Assembly: GCA_039105265.1 (NCBI GenBank)
Contig: JAPFFF010000007.1
Span: 5,084,001-5,148,000, forward strand
Direction: 5' to 3'
DNA from: Tritrichomonas musculus
Lineage: Eukaryota; Parabasalia; Tritrichomonadida; Tritrichomonadidae
Length of the DNA: 64,000 nt
The stretch's first letter is position 1, and the number at the start of each line of letters is the position of its first letter. Positions 29,045 through 39,041 of this stretch are shown one piece after another. A model generated the notes under the pieces. The model was not told the DNA's origin. It worked only from the letters and a program-made list of their open reading frames with translations, and did no database searches. Made by a program: the position numbers and the translations under genes.

Positions 29045-32000
29045 TTATATTTCAATTCCAAATCCTTCATAAAAAATTTCATTTATTTCTTTCATATATG
29101 GATAGACTTTTTCTTTTTTGATCTTTTTTGGTTTTTTGACATTTATCTGACCAAATAAAATAGCATAAGGAGGTGTGTTTAAAATTTTTGTCATAAGTTT
29201 GATTGTTTCTCTTATATTTTTAATGAAAAGTTCTCTGATTCTATTGCTGTAAATCACATACTCAAATAATATATCAAAACAATCTAAAATACTTTTTTCA
29301 TCCAATTCTTCCTCTTCTTCTTCTTCCTCTTTTTCTTCAAACTTATCATCACCATTTTTACTTTCATTATTTTGTATTTTTAATTTTTTCATTATTTTTT
29401 CTATTTCGCTTCTCATTGAATTCCGTCCAATATTTAATTTAAAATACTTTTGATTCTCCAAATTAAAGAATGGCAATCCTAAAATAAACCACTTAATATC
29501 TGAAAAATAATTAATTATATCAGTAAAACAATACCAATAGTCAAAAAGCGTATATTTAACGTAAGAACGTATTGATGCCATAAAATATTTTTTAGATTCA
29601 TCAAAATTTTTGATGATTAAAAATGTTTCAACAAGTTTTAAATTCGCTAAGATAATAACAAATGTCTTGGAAATATTTAATATTGGATCATTGAATGATG
29701 AACCATTAAACATTAATGGATCATTTTCATCATGCGATGCTTTAATATAAAATATCGTTGCCTCTTTAAAATTACCTTCCTTTTCTTTCATGTATCCAAG
29801 ATTATACGAAGCCATTGCAAAGTTATGCTTAGATGCTCGTTTATACATGCTTTTAGCCTTTTCATTTTGATTTAAATAATATTGATAAAGTAATCCCAAA
29901 TTATTTTGACCATAAGAATAATTACCTAATGATGATTTGGTAAAACAATTAGTTGCTTTTTCTATATCTTTGAATACAGTAATATACAATAATCCCAAAT
30001 CATTATATGATAAATAAATTATTGAATGAAACCTAAATTCATCATCAACTGTATTTGCTTTGTCAAGAATTTCAATACATTTTAAATAGTAATAAATTAC
30101 TTTTGATAAATCACTATAATTTAAAAATTCATAGGATATAAATCTAGCTAATTCGTAATAAGCCAATGGATTATTTAATTTTGCTGATTGCTCATAATAA
30201 TATTTAGCTGCAAAATAATCTTTTTTACCTCCTTTTCCATTAAAATAGAAATACCCCAACCATAAAAGAGATTCAGAATCATCATTTTGAGCTGAGAGTT
30301 CATAATAATATTTAGCTTTTTTGATATTTTTCTCACCACAAAGTCCAAATTCATAAATATATCCTAATAAATAATAGGAAGTTGGATCTTGCATATTTTC
30401 TGCCATTTTTAAATAATTTAAAGCTTTATCACAATTTTTTTCAACACCATAACCATGTAAATACAAGTTACTTAATCTTACGTAAGCACTTGGTTCATTG
30501 TGTTTTTCGGCTATTTCATACATCTCTCTAGCCTTTAAATAATCTATTGGAGAAACTAAACCTTTTTCATAAATATATCCTATCATTACATAAGCTGGCA
30601 TATATAAAAATTCAGCAGATAATTCAAAATATTTTTTTGCTTTAAAATAATCGTATTTGACACCATTTCCTTTAAAATAAAGGTTCCCCAAATTATATAA
30701 AGCTATTCGATTCCCTTTTTCTGCTGATTTTTCATAAAATTCTTTTGCTTTTAAGTAATCTTTTCTGCATTCAATACCATAAAAATAAAAATCACCTAAA
30801 CGATTAAGTGCTTTTGAATTGCCTTTTGATGCCGCCAACTCAAAATATTTTTTTGCTAGCTTATTACTTTTTACTTTTGTTTTTATTAACGGCAATATAT
30901 TTTCTTCACCACTTTCAAAACGACATGCTATTTCATAAATATAATCATAAATTTTATCATCTGCTTCAATAGCTTTTTTTTCTGGATCAAAAGTTTCTCC
31001 TGACAAATCATTATAATAAAGAAATTTTTTATAATCTCTTTCAATTCCATATCCCATCAAGTACAGATAAGATAACGCTGAATATGCGGAATGGTTTTTT
31101 TGTTGTGCTGCTAATTCATAAAAATATTTTGCAGCATTATAATCTTGTTTAACACCATGCCCGTTTTCATAAAGATTTCCCAAATGTAAAAATGCAGATG
31201 AACTATTTTTCAATGCAGCAATGTCATAATAATATTTAGCTTTATCATAATTTATCTTAACTCCATTACCTTTTTCATATAAAAAACCTAAATTACAAAT
31301 AGCTTCTGGCAAATTTTGTTTGGCTGCTAATTCATAATATTCTTTAGCTAAATTGTAATTCTTATCAACACCAAGACCTTTTTCATACATTAATCCTAAA
31401 TTAAATTGTGCATAACAATTATTTTTTTCTACTGCTAATTCATAATAATCTTTGGCTTTAAAGAAATTTTGTTTAACTCCATAACCATTCGCATATATTG
31501 ATCCTAAATTTACATATGACATTGATACATTTTGTTTTGCTGCTAATTCAAAATAATGTTTAGCTTTTAAATAATCTTTTTCAACAGAATAACCATGAAG
31601 ATATATCATTCCCAAATTATTTAGTGCTCTTGGGTTATTCTCTTTGAGAGCAATCTCATAATAATATTTTGCTTTTGAATAATTTTGTTTGAAAAGATGA
31701 CCTTGAAAATACATATCTCCTAAATTTACTAATATATTAGTATGATCATTCTTCTGTGCTGATAATTTATATAATTTTTTAGCTTTTGATAAATCTTGAT
31801 GACATCCAATTCCTTTTTCATACATGATAGCCAAATTATAATATGCATAAAAATTATTATGCTTTGCAGATTGCTCAAAATATTCTTTGGCTTTGATATA
31901 ATCCTTTTCAATACCAAGACCATCAAAATAAATATTACCTAATTCTAACAAAGCATTTGAATTGTTTTGCTTGGCTGAAAGTAAAAAATATTCTTTAGCT

Positions 32001-33688
32001 TTCAAATAATCTTGTTGGACTCCATACCCTTTCATATATAAATATCCTAAACGATATATACTTTTTGCATTGTTTTGTCTAGCTGACAATTCATAATATC
32101 CTTTTGCTGTTGAGTAATCTTGCTTTACACCATCATTATTTTCATAAATCAATCCCAAATAATAGTATCCATCTGAGATATTACTTCTAGCAGCCAATTT
32201 GTAATATTCAATAGCTTTCTGTATATTTTTATCAAGACCATGACCAAAGTTATAAAGTTTGCCTAAAGATAAAAATGATTCAGCATTCGCTTCGGTAAGA
32301 AGTATCCAATAATAATTAAAGTTTGATGAATGAATCTCCTTATTTGATGTTATTTCATCAATTTCATTTATTGGAATTGAATTTTTATAAACAAAATATT
32401 TATAAAATTCTTCAATTACATTATTTAAAGTTGGCCTTTGATTTGGATCAACAAATGTACATTTATTACAAATGTCTTTAATAATTGAATATTCTTGTGG
32501 GAATTCATCATAAGAATCTATTCCAGTTTTGGGATCTTTTTCCCTGATTATGTAATATATCAATTTACCAAGAGTATAGACATCATATTTATACGTAAAT
32601 GATTTCTTTTTGTTGATTTCTGGTGGAGTATATTTTTCAGAAAAGTATCTTGTCATATATTCATCATTTTCTTCTTCAGAATTTTGAATTGCACGATCCA
32701 AATCAATAAGAATAGGAATATTATTATGATCAAGCATTATATTATTTGGCTTTAAATCACGATAAATATATCCATTTTGATGAATATATTGAAAAACTAT
32801 CATGATTTGGAAAATAATTTTTATTTTATCATTTTCTTGAAGCTGAATTTTTCTATTTTTGATATCTAATAAAGTGTGACCTTCAATATATTCAAATACT
32901 AAACTGTCGTTCTCCATTTTACAAAAAAATCTCAACAAAAATGGATGATAAAGATGGCTGTAATTCTTCATTTCTCTTTCAATTAATTTTGAATTACTAC
33001 TTATGAATTTTTTCAAAGCAAATAATTTTTCTTTTTTAAAATGATAAATTAAGTATACAATCGAGCTACCTCCATATCCAATGACTTTTATTTCTACGAT
33101 ATCTTCTCTTTCAAATTGAACCGTTTCTACAGGCTTTACCAACAATTCTGAGCAATTTTTAAGACGATCTATTTTTGATTCTTGATGACTTTTTATTAAT
33201 AAATAACTTGAAATGCTTACACGAATAATATCCCAATAATAGTCTAGTTTTTTTTCAAAAAAATTAAAACTTTCAGCGAGTGATTCAATTTCATCTCCAT
33301 ATTTATTTTCCGTATCAATTATTAAATCTTTTTCATTTTGTTTCATGTTTTCATTAAAATGATCTTTTGTTTGATCATTCATCATATAAATTGTAGAGTT
33401 CTTATGATTACTAAAGAAATTGTCAAGTAAATATAATTTTTCTTGTAAAATTATAATTATCGTTTTATCAAATATAACAACAAAATATTTCCCCTCTAAT
33501 TTTTCATTTTCTGCAAATATTATGATGCTGCTACTATTTATTTGTGAAGCAATGACGTCATTATAATCATTTTCATTTTCAATGAAATAATAATCTAAAT
33601 TTGAAATAATTTTAGCAAACCAGTTGTTCCTCCTTTTAAAGCAATCATTTCTGAAATATTTGTTGAGCGTATTGTTAATTGAATTCAT
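29045..33688 (-). CDS. Giant protein kinase fused to Sel1 repeats
   Basis: The 1,547-residue protein starts at an ATG at 33688. Residues 1-190 form a lineage-specific N-terminal domain. The kinase domain (about 195-450) has a glycine loop VIGYGGSSIVY, the Lys in FALKKF, IYRDLKPNN (YRD instead of HRD) and LIDLDRA (DLD instead of DFG). The metal-binding Asp and catalytic Asp are thus kept although the flanking residues are unusual. About 25 Sel1/TPR-like repeats follow (ALLELGNIYFDGLGIEKDY pattern, 36-37 residues each) to about residue 1,300. An acidic Glu run and a C-terminal domain ending FYEGFGIEI close the protein. A truncated relative lies at 50048. The frame is unbroken, which for this length argues for a working gene. 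Targets are unknown. Confidence 0.88.
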   Translation of the reverse strand: MNSINNTLNKYFRNDCFKRRNNWFAKIISNLDYYFIENENDYNDVIASQINSSSIIIFAENEKLEGKYFVVIFDKTIIIILQEKLYLLDNFFSNHKNSTIYMMNDQTKDHFNENMKQNEKDLIIDTENKYGDEIESLAESFNFFEKKLDYYWDIIRVSISSYLLIKSHQESKIDRLKNCSELLVKPVETVQFEREDIVEIKVIGYGGSSIVYLIYHFKKEKLFALKKFISSNSKLIEREMKNYSHLYHPFLLRFFCKMENDSLVFEYIEGHTLLDIKNRKIQLQENDKIKIIFQIMIVFQYIHQNGYIYRDLKPNNIMLDHNNIPILIDLDRAIQNSEEENDEYMTRYFSEKYTPPEINKKKSFTYKYDVYTLGKLIYYIIREKDPKTGIDSYDEFPQEYSIIKDICNKCTFVDPNQRPTLNNVIEEFYKYFVYKNSIPINEIDEITSNKEIHSSNFNYYWILLTEANAESFLSLGKLYNFGHGLDKNIQKAIEYYKLAARSNISDGYYYLGLIYENNDGVKQDYSTAKGYYELSARQNNAKSIYRLGYLYMKGYGVQQDYLKAKEYFLLSAKQNNSNALLELGNIYFDGLGIEKDYIKAKEYFEQSAKHNNFYAYYNLAIMYEKGIGCHQDLSKAKKLYKLSAQKNDHTNILVNLGDMYFQGHLFKQNYSKAKYYYEIALKENNPRALNNLGMIYLHGYSVEKDYLKAKHYFELAAKQNVSMSYVNLGSIYANGYGVKQNFFKAKDYYELAVEKNNCYAQFNLGLMYEKGLGVDKNYNLAKEYYELAAKQNLPEAICNLGFLYEKGNGVKINYDKAKYYYDIAALKNSSSAFLHLGNLYENGHGVKQDYNAAKYFYELAAQQKNHSAYSALSYLYLMGYGIERDYKKFLYYNDLSGETFDPEKKAIEADDKIYDYIYEIACRFESGEENILPLIKTKVKSNKLAKKYFELAASKGNSKALNRLGDFYFYGIECRKDYLKAKEFYEKSAEKGNRIALYNLGNLYFKGNGVKYDYFKAKKYFELSAEFLYMPAYVMIGYIYEKGLVSPIDYLKAREMYEIAEKHNEPSAYVRLSNLYLHGYGVEKNCDKALNYLKMAENMQDPTSYYLLGYIYEFGLCGEKNIKKAKYYYELSAQNDDSESLLWLGYFYFNGKGGKKDYFAAKYYYEQSAKLNNPLAYYELARFISYEFLNYSDLSKVIYYYLKCIEILDKANTVDDEFRFHSIIYLSYNDLGLLYITVFKDIEKATNCFTKSSLGNYSYGQNNLGLLYQYYLNQNEKAKSMYKRASKHNFAMASYNLGYMKEKEGNFKEATIFYIKASHDENDPLMFNGSSFNDPILNISKTFVIILANLKLVETFLIIKNFDESKKYFMASIRSYVKYTLFDYWYCFTDIINYFSDIKWFILGLPFFNLENQKYFKLNIGRNSMRSEIEKIMKKLKIQNNESKNGDDKFEEKEEEEEEEELDEKSILDCFDILFEYVIYSNRIRELFIKNIRETIKLMTKILNTPPYAILFGQINVKKPKKIKKEKVYPYMKEINEIFYEGFGIEI

Positions 33689-35001
33689 TAACTATCTAAT
33701 ACTTCCAATACTTTTAAATCAAAAAAAATACTCAAAAAGTTTCAAAAATTTTATATTCAAATTTTCTGAGTTTTTTTTTTTAAATTATTGTAAAAATTTT
33801 TGAATTACTGCATTGCACTTTCTTTTACAATTTGAAAATATGTTTTTAAAAATATATATACGTCATATATGAAATATCAAAATTAAAAATAAAAAAAATA
33901 TGAAATTAAAATGGAAATCTAAAAATAATTTTCTCATTACTTGACAGTTAATGTAATTTTAATATTTTATTTTATTTTATAATAGTATTATAATATAATT
34001 ATAATATAAAATAATATGCTACATAATAAAAATATAAAGTTATACTAATTTATAAATTAACTGATCTTATAACTTTTTGTGCAATGTATTCAATTATTTT
34101 GTTATAGATTTGAATTGATTTAAATCAACGTGTTTTTGATCCATTCAATTTTTATATCTAAATATCTAATAATATTTTGTAATTGTGTCTTGTATTTAAA
34201 TAAACAAATAAATATTTAAAATATTTATAAAAAGTTTCCATAATTAGTAATATATTTTCTATCAATATTGACTTTATTATTTATTTTACATTTAGATACA
34301 ACTTCGTGACAGCTAAATTATTTTATAAGTTGCTTTACTATCATTATGAATCGTTTAACTGTATTATTATTTTGATTAAGATTAATTTATTTTTTAATAA
34401 AACAATTTCTTGACAGCATAAATTTTGCAATCACGTTAAACAATCAACATCATGACATCTAAATCATTTTATTATTTTATTTTATTATTTCACAATATTA
34501 GTTTTATTTTAACGTGACAGCATCGTCTAGTTTTTTTTTTTTTTTTATGAAATATGTCTTGTTTAGACTAAAATATTTAAATAATTAGGTATACCATCTA
34601 GTAAGAACTTTTATAAACAATATTGACAAATATTTAATGAGTTGTGAGTAATTACTTGAAATGTTATGACTGGCATTTCATTAAATCAGAAAATTTACTC
34701 GGTTACAACTTTAAATATTGGATATGAATTATTAAAATCTAGTCAATTTTATAATATCTTTTATAAATAGACGTGACAGAGTGGGAAAAAAAAAACGTCT
34801 AGAAATCAATAATTTCAACCAATGATAAACCTTTCTACAATTGCTCATATATATCACAATTTCTTTTAAGACAGAAATTAAATTAAATGTTTGGATATTG
34901 AAAGAAATCATATATTTACTTTATCAGTAAGAAAGTTTATTATATAAGATATTTTTAATTTGTCGAAAGTTAGCTTATTAATATAAGTTCAATATTGAAA
35001 A
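33689..35001. other. 1.3-kb intergenic region with GTGACAG motifs
   Basis: No open frame. The string (C/T)GTGACAG recurs at about 34305, 34513 and 34771, with related TTGACAGC at 34411 and ATGACATC at 34453; CGTCTAG follows two of them. The purpose is unknown. Alternating poly-T and AT tracts make up the rest. Confidence 0.4.
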
Positions 35002-36864
35002 TTAGTCATTAAATCTCTGTACTTCAAAAATGAATTGACCAGCTTTCTTTTTCTTGAGTTTGATGGAAAGTTCTTTTCGATCTAATTGATTCCCAACAGA
35101 CCATGTAGAAATTGGAAATTGAAGTTCGTCCATCATTTTATCATCATTTTTAATATCTTCATCATACATGTTGATAATTAATACGTCATCTGGATCTGTC
35201 ACAATGAAATCAAATTCTTCGTTCCAAATTGGATCAATTGTATTCGAGATAACTTTCGTCTTTTGAACACCTTTTTTATCTTGACTTTTGAGTCGCAATG
35301 TCACATATGGATCAGATTTTCCTCCTAAATCCATTTTAATAAGACGTTGACCTTCGCATATTTTAACATGAAGTCTTGTTCGATTAATCATTTTTTCAAT
35401 TATTTGTTCTTTTTTGTAATTTGTTTCAAATGCCTGAACTTCAAAAATGAATTGACCAGCTTTCTTTTTCTTGAGTTTGATGGAAAGTTCTTTTCGATCT
35501 AATTGATTCCCAACAGACCATGTAGAAATTGGAAATTGAAGTTCGTCCATCATTTTATCATCATTTTTAATATCTTCATCATACATGTTGATAATTAATA
35601 CGTCATCTGGATCTGTCACAATGAAATCAAATTCTTCGTTCCAAATTGGATCAATTGTATTCGAGATAACTTTCGTTTTTTGAACACCTTTTTCATCTTG
35701 ACTTTTGAGTCGCAATGTCACATATGGATCAGATTTTCCTCCTAAATCCATTTTAATAAGACGTTGACCTTCGCATATTTTAACATGAAGTCTGATTGGG
35801 CAATCAAACTTTTCTTGTTTTCTTAATTCTTCTTGTTTTCTTAATTCTTCTTGCTTTCTTAATTCTTCTTGCTTTCTTAATTCTTCTTGCTTTCTTAATT
35901 CTTCTTGCTTTCTTAATTCTTCTTGCTTTCTTAATTCTTCGTTTTCTTTTGCTTGCTTAATTCCATTACTTGTTACCAATTGTTTCAATTGATCAATTTC
36001 TTTTTGAAGTTCATCTATTCTATTGTTTTGTTCGTTGAATTGCAAATCTTGCTGATTTTGAAGTTCATCTATTCTATTGTTTTGTTCGTTGAATTTCAAA
36101 TCTTGCTGCTTTTGAAGTTCATCTATTCTATTGTTTTGCTCGAGAATTGTTTGATCCTTTTTTGAAATTTGCTCTTTTAGAATCTGAACCTCATCAAAAA
36201 TGTTCTCTAAGAACGGAACATCCAATTTTGGAATGAATCCAAATCTCTGTATTGATTTTAACAGGGAATCTTTGGCATTCATGTAATTCAATTTGCTCAT
36301 TTCAATGAATCCAAGAAGAATAAAAATGCTGCTGTCTTGGTTTCTCAAATAATAATTTTGAATAAACTCATAAGCACGATCATGGTTAGTCAATTTTTTG
36401 TTCTCATGATTAAATATGTTAATTAAAGTTTGAACTGGCAATTTCACCAAAAATTGACCATAATTTTCAATGTATTCATCTAGCTTCTCTGAGACTAATT
36501 TCTCGACAATTGATTTGTCATTTATGGTAGGATCGTTGAGAATAATAATGTTTTGTTCATATTCGCTCCAACTCTTTTTTTTTGAAAGTAATATTTCTTT
36601 CATTATGTTAAATTCTTCGCTTAATTGGTAATATTGGAAGTAATTTTCTATATTTATTTCTGGCTGCTTACATTGAACCCAAAAATCTACAAATGATTGG
36701 AATACTCCATCTGAAACATCTGAATTAACATAATAATTATGATCTTCATTTAAAAGTAATTGCGCGAAAATGTTTGGATAAACATCAGTAAGGCCTCTGA
36801 ACTGAAATGGTATTGGATATTCTTTTGATTTAAGGACTAGTTTAAAAGATATCTGTTTTTGCAT
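35002..36864 (-). CDS. BTB-like / coiled-coil / tandem C2-domain protein
   Basis: The 620-residue protein starts at an ATG at 36864. Residues 1-95 resemble a BTB/POZ module as found in trichomonad proteins (YPNIFAQLLLNEDHNYYV; FVDFWVQCKQPEINIENYF). A coiled coil (about 215-300) contains three copies of an NNRIDELQ unit, then eight KQEELR hexapeptides. Two C2 domains follow (about 354-475 and 495-615), each with the Ca-binding loops MDLGGKSDPYV, VTDPDDVL and YDEDIKNDDK. All usual Asp ligands are present, so calcium-dependent membrane binding is likely. The two C2 domains are almost identical at DNA level. The frame is intact. Confidence 0.85.
   Translation of the reverse strand: MQKQISFKLVLKSKEYPIPFQFRGLTDVYPNIFAQLLLNEDHNYYVNSDVSDGVFQSFVDFWVQCKQPEINIENYFQYYQLSEEFNIMKEILLSKKKSWSEYEQNIIILNDPTINDKSIVEKLVSEKLDEYIENYGQFLVKLPVQTLINIFNHENKKLTNHDRAYEFIQNYYLRNQDSSIFILLGFIEMSKLNYMNAKDSLLKSIQRFGFIPKLDVPFLENIFDEVQILKEQISKKDQTILEQNNRIDELQKQQDLKFNEQNNRIDELQNQQDLQFNEQNNRIDELQKEIDQLKQLVTSNGIKQAKENEELRKQEELRKQEELRKQEELRKQEELRKQEELRKQEELRKQEKFDCPIRLHVKICEGQRLIKMDLGGKSDPYVTLRLKSQDEKGVQKTKVISNTIDPIWNEEFDFIVTDPDDVLIINMYDEDIKNDDKMMDELQFPISTWSVGNQLDRKELSIKLKKKKAGQFIFEVQAFETNYKKEQIIEKMINRTRLHVKICEGQRLIKMDLGGKSDPYVTLRLKSQDKKGVQKTKVISNTIDPIWNEEFDFIVTDPDDVLIINMYDEDIKNDDKMMDELQFPISTWSVGNQLDRKELSIKLKKKKAGQFIFEVQRFND
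35021..35790 (-). repeat. Recent duplication of the C2 domain
   Basis: A segment of about 353 bp occurs at 35021-35373 and again at 35438-35790 (offset 417 bp) with only about two base differences seen (one Glu/Lys change). This implies very recent duplication or gene conversion. Confidence 0.85.
35815..35940 (-). repeat. 18-bp tandem repeat encoding KQEELR
   Basis: About seven to eight copies of TTCTTGCTTTCTTAATTC (plus strand) encode Lys-Gln-Glu-Glu-Leu-Arg hexapeptides that extend the coiled coil between the helical part and the first C2 domain. Confidence 0.85.
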
Positions 36865-37447
36865 TAGAAATTTAATTTTTGTAAAGTATTCAAATTTTCA
36901 TCGTTATTTTTTTTTTTTAAAAAGTGGCGCAGAAAAGTATTTTTTAGAAATGGGTTATCGTATTTTTCTATGCCACTTTTTCAAAGGAAGATAAAATAAA
37001 GTAATTTTATCTTAATAAAAAAAGATAAAATAATATTCATTTTAAATGAATTAAAATCTACATTTTATTAATAATATGAAACTATTAAATAATTGATTAA
37101 TTTGCATTATTGGTTATTAAAAAAAATGTATCAGATTATAATTCAAAACAAAATTATTACGAATTTTATATGGTTAAAATCATGATCGTTATAGGTCATT
37201 ATCCAGGTTAATCTCATTCAATTTTTTCACGATGGAAGGTAACTCGAAAAAAAAGGTAGAAATTTTAGCCATATATGAAATTGTTATATTTTTCATATTA
37301 TCATGAGTAGAATAATAATGCATTAATAAATATTGAAAATAGTACCTTTTTCATATATCCCAAATAAGGCATATATTGAAAAAGAGGGGCAGGAAAAAAC
37401 GATATTCCAGAAATATGAATGGAAGATTCTTCGTTATTGTTCTTCTT
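36865..37447. other. Upstream region of the C2 gene with an inverted repeat
   Basis: AAAAAGTGGCGCAGAAAA (about 36920) and its imperfect inverse TTTTTCTATGCCACTTTTT (about 36962) flank about 25 bases, 55-115 nt upstream of the ATG at 36864. GGCGC lies within it. No coding sequence is recognised from 36990 to 37447. Confidence 0.4.
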
Positions 37448-37640
37448 GGGACTGATTACCCAAAAGAGACTTTTTGTAAGGACATTCAAATAATTGAATG
37501 AGAATTAATTTACCTTTCAATTTTTTTTTTATCTGAAAAAAATAAAAAGATTTTTAAATCTTTTTATGGTACATAATTTTTACCAATTCTGTCAATTTTT
37601 GAATACCCTTACAAAAAGTCTCTTTTGAGTAATCGGTACC
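37448..37640. mobile_element. 193-bp MITE with 8-bp target duplication
   Basis: The ends GGGACTGATTACCCAAAAGA and the inverse of GGTACCGATTACTCAAAAGA form imperfect inverted repeats of about 34 bp (continuing GACTTTTTGTAAGG on both sides). TTCTTCTT flanks the element at 37440-37447 and 37641-37648. An 8-bp duplication points to hAT. It is non-coding. Confidence 0.75.
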
Positions 37641-37802
37641 TTCTTCTTTTTGAATGACTTTGAATTTAAATTTCATAATTAATATTGTTTTATTTTGATT
37701 GTAATATAAAAAATTTAATATACATTATTCAATCAATTTATAAACTTTTGACAAAAGGTGTTATAAAAAGAATATAAATTGTTATAATTAAAAAGTATGA
37801 TT

Positions 37803-38936
37803 TTAATCATTTTGGTGTTGGAATTCAAAGGCTTCGATTTTGAGTACTCGATTTTCAATTTCTTTCATCATGCTTAACTGCTTACTTGTAAGTTTTTGCT
37901 CATCACTTTCACAGAACAAACAGTAATTGTTTGACTTCATTATTTCAAAGATCTCATGGAAAGATGGACGTTTTTCAGGTTCAGGAGACAAGCAACTTAC
38001 AATCAATTCATGAACCCAATTCACGATTGTTTTTGGCAAAGGAGGAATGATTCCATTGTTGATATTTTTCAAGCTAAAAGCAGGATAATTATCAGTTATG
38101 ATGTAAATGAGAGTAATTCCGAATGAGTAAACATCAACTTTGTTTGTGTAGGCAGTTTCATTTTGGCTTTCTTCAAAAAGTTCAGGTGCCATGAAACGAA
38201 GAGAGCCGATACCTTTTGTTTGGGAAGTTTCGATGCTTTCTTCTTTTGCAAGTCCGAAATCACTTATTTTGACGTGGTTATTCTTACTCAACAAAATGTT
38301 TGATGGCTTCAGGTCACGGTGCATGTAATTACGACTGTGAATGTAACGCATTCCAAGGACAAGTTCAACTGTGATTCTACACTTTTGCATTTCATCGAGC
38401 TTTTTGTTTTCAATTGCCGATTCAAGTGAATCTGGTTCCAAAGACAGAATTAATGACGGAGGATGATCATCATCGCCATAATTGACTGCAATGATTTTAA
38501 TGATGCAAGGATGTCTCAGCAAAAACAATTTTTCACCTTCACCAATGAACCTTTGCATCGTTTTAAAATTGGAGTCTTTCAGCTCTTTTCTTGCATACTT
38601 TTCTTTTTTAATAACAAGTCTAACTCTAGATGTTGCACCTTCACCAATCACTGATTCTTCTATATAGTCGTCAAAGTCAAAAAATTGTATCTCCGTTGTT
38701 TTGTCTTTGAGTGCTGAAAGAAATTCTTTCAATTTATTGTTTTCATCAGATTTTTGCAAATTTTCTTGTTTTAGCTGAATGATTTCTTCTTCAAGTTGCT
38801 TGACTTTGAGGGCAAGTGACTCATTTTCTTTGACTATTTGTGATTCATTTTTGACTCTTTTTATTGGTCCTTTGGATAAAAGGAAAACGATTTCTCTATA
38901 ATTATCTTCTTTTGCATAATCAATTGCTGCTTTGTT
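37803..38936 (-). CDS. Protein kinase with coiled coil, 3' part of an ankyrin-kinase gene
   Basis: The last open block runs from about 38951 to the stop at 37803 and has no ATG before the kinase. From 38936 it encodes an ankyrin half-repeat ([20 protein letters not shown]), then a coiled coil ([16 protein letters not shown]), then a complete kinase: IGEGATSRV (glycine loop), YARKEL (Lys), MHRDLKPSN (HRD), ISDFGLAK (DFG), FMAPELF (APE) and the DVYSFGI segment. All catalytic residues are present, and the kinase is of the TKL type common in trichomonads. The absence of a start codon and the ankyrin repeats upstream mean that the true 5' end lies at 40285, across seven spacers. If the spacers are removed the product has about 609 residues. 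Confidence 0.8.
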   Translation of the reverse strand, partial: NKAAIDYAKEDNYREIVFLLSKGPIKRVKNESQIVKENESLALKVKQLEEEIIQLKQENLQKSDENNKLKEFLSALKDKTTEIQFFDFDDYIEESVIGEGATSRVRLVIKKEKYARKELKDSNFKTMQRFIGEGEKLFLLRHPCIIKIIAVNYGDDDHPPSLILSLEPDSLESAIENKKLDEMQKCRITVELVLGMRYIHSRNYMHRDLKPSNILLSKNNHVKISDFGLAKEESIETSQTKGIGSLRFMAPELFEESQNETAYTNKVDVYSFGITLIYIITDNYPAFSLKNINNGIIPPLPKTIVNWVHELIVSCLSPEPEKRPSFHEIFEIMKSNNYCLFCESDEQKLTSKQLSMMKEIENRVLKIEAFEFQHQND

Positions 38937-39041
38937 AAATAAAACTGACTTAAAAAATGCTACAAATGATTTTTAAATTTCAATTTCATGAATACTTAAA
39001 ATAATTGGATTCAAATATCATGAATGATTTTTTTTTATAAA

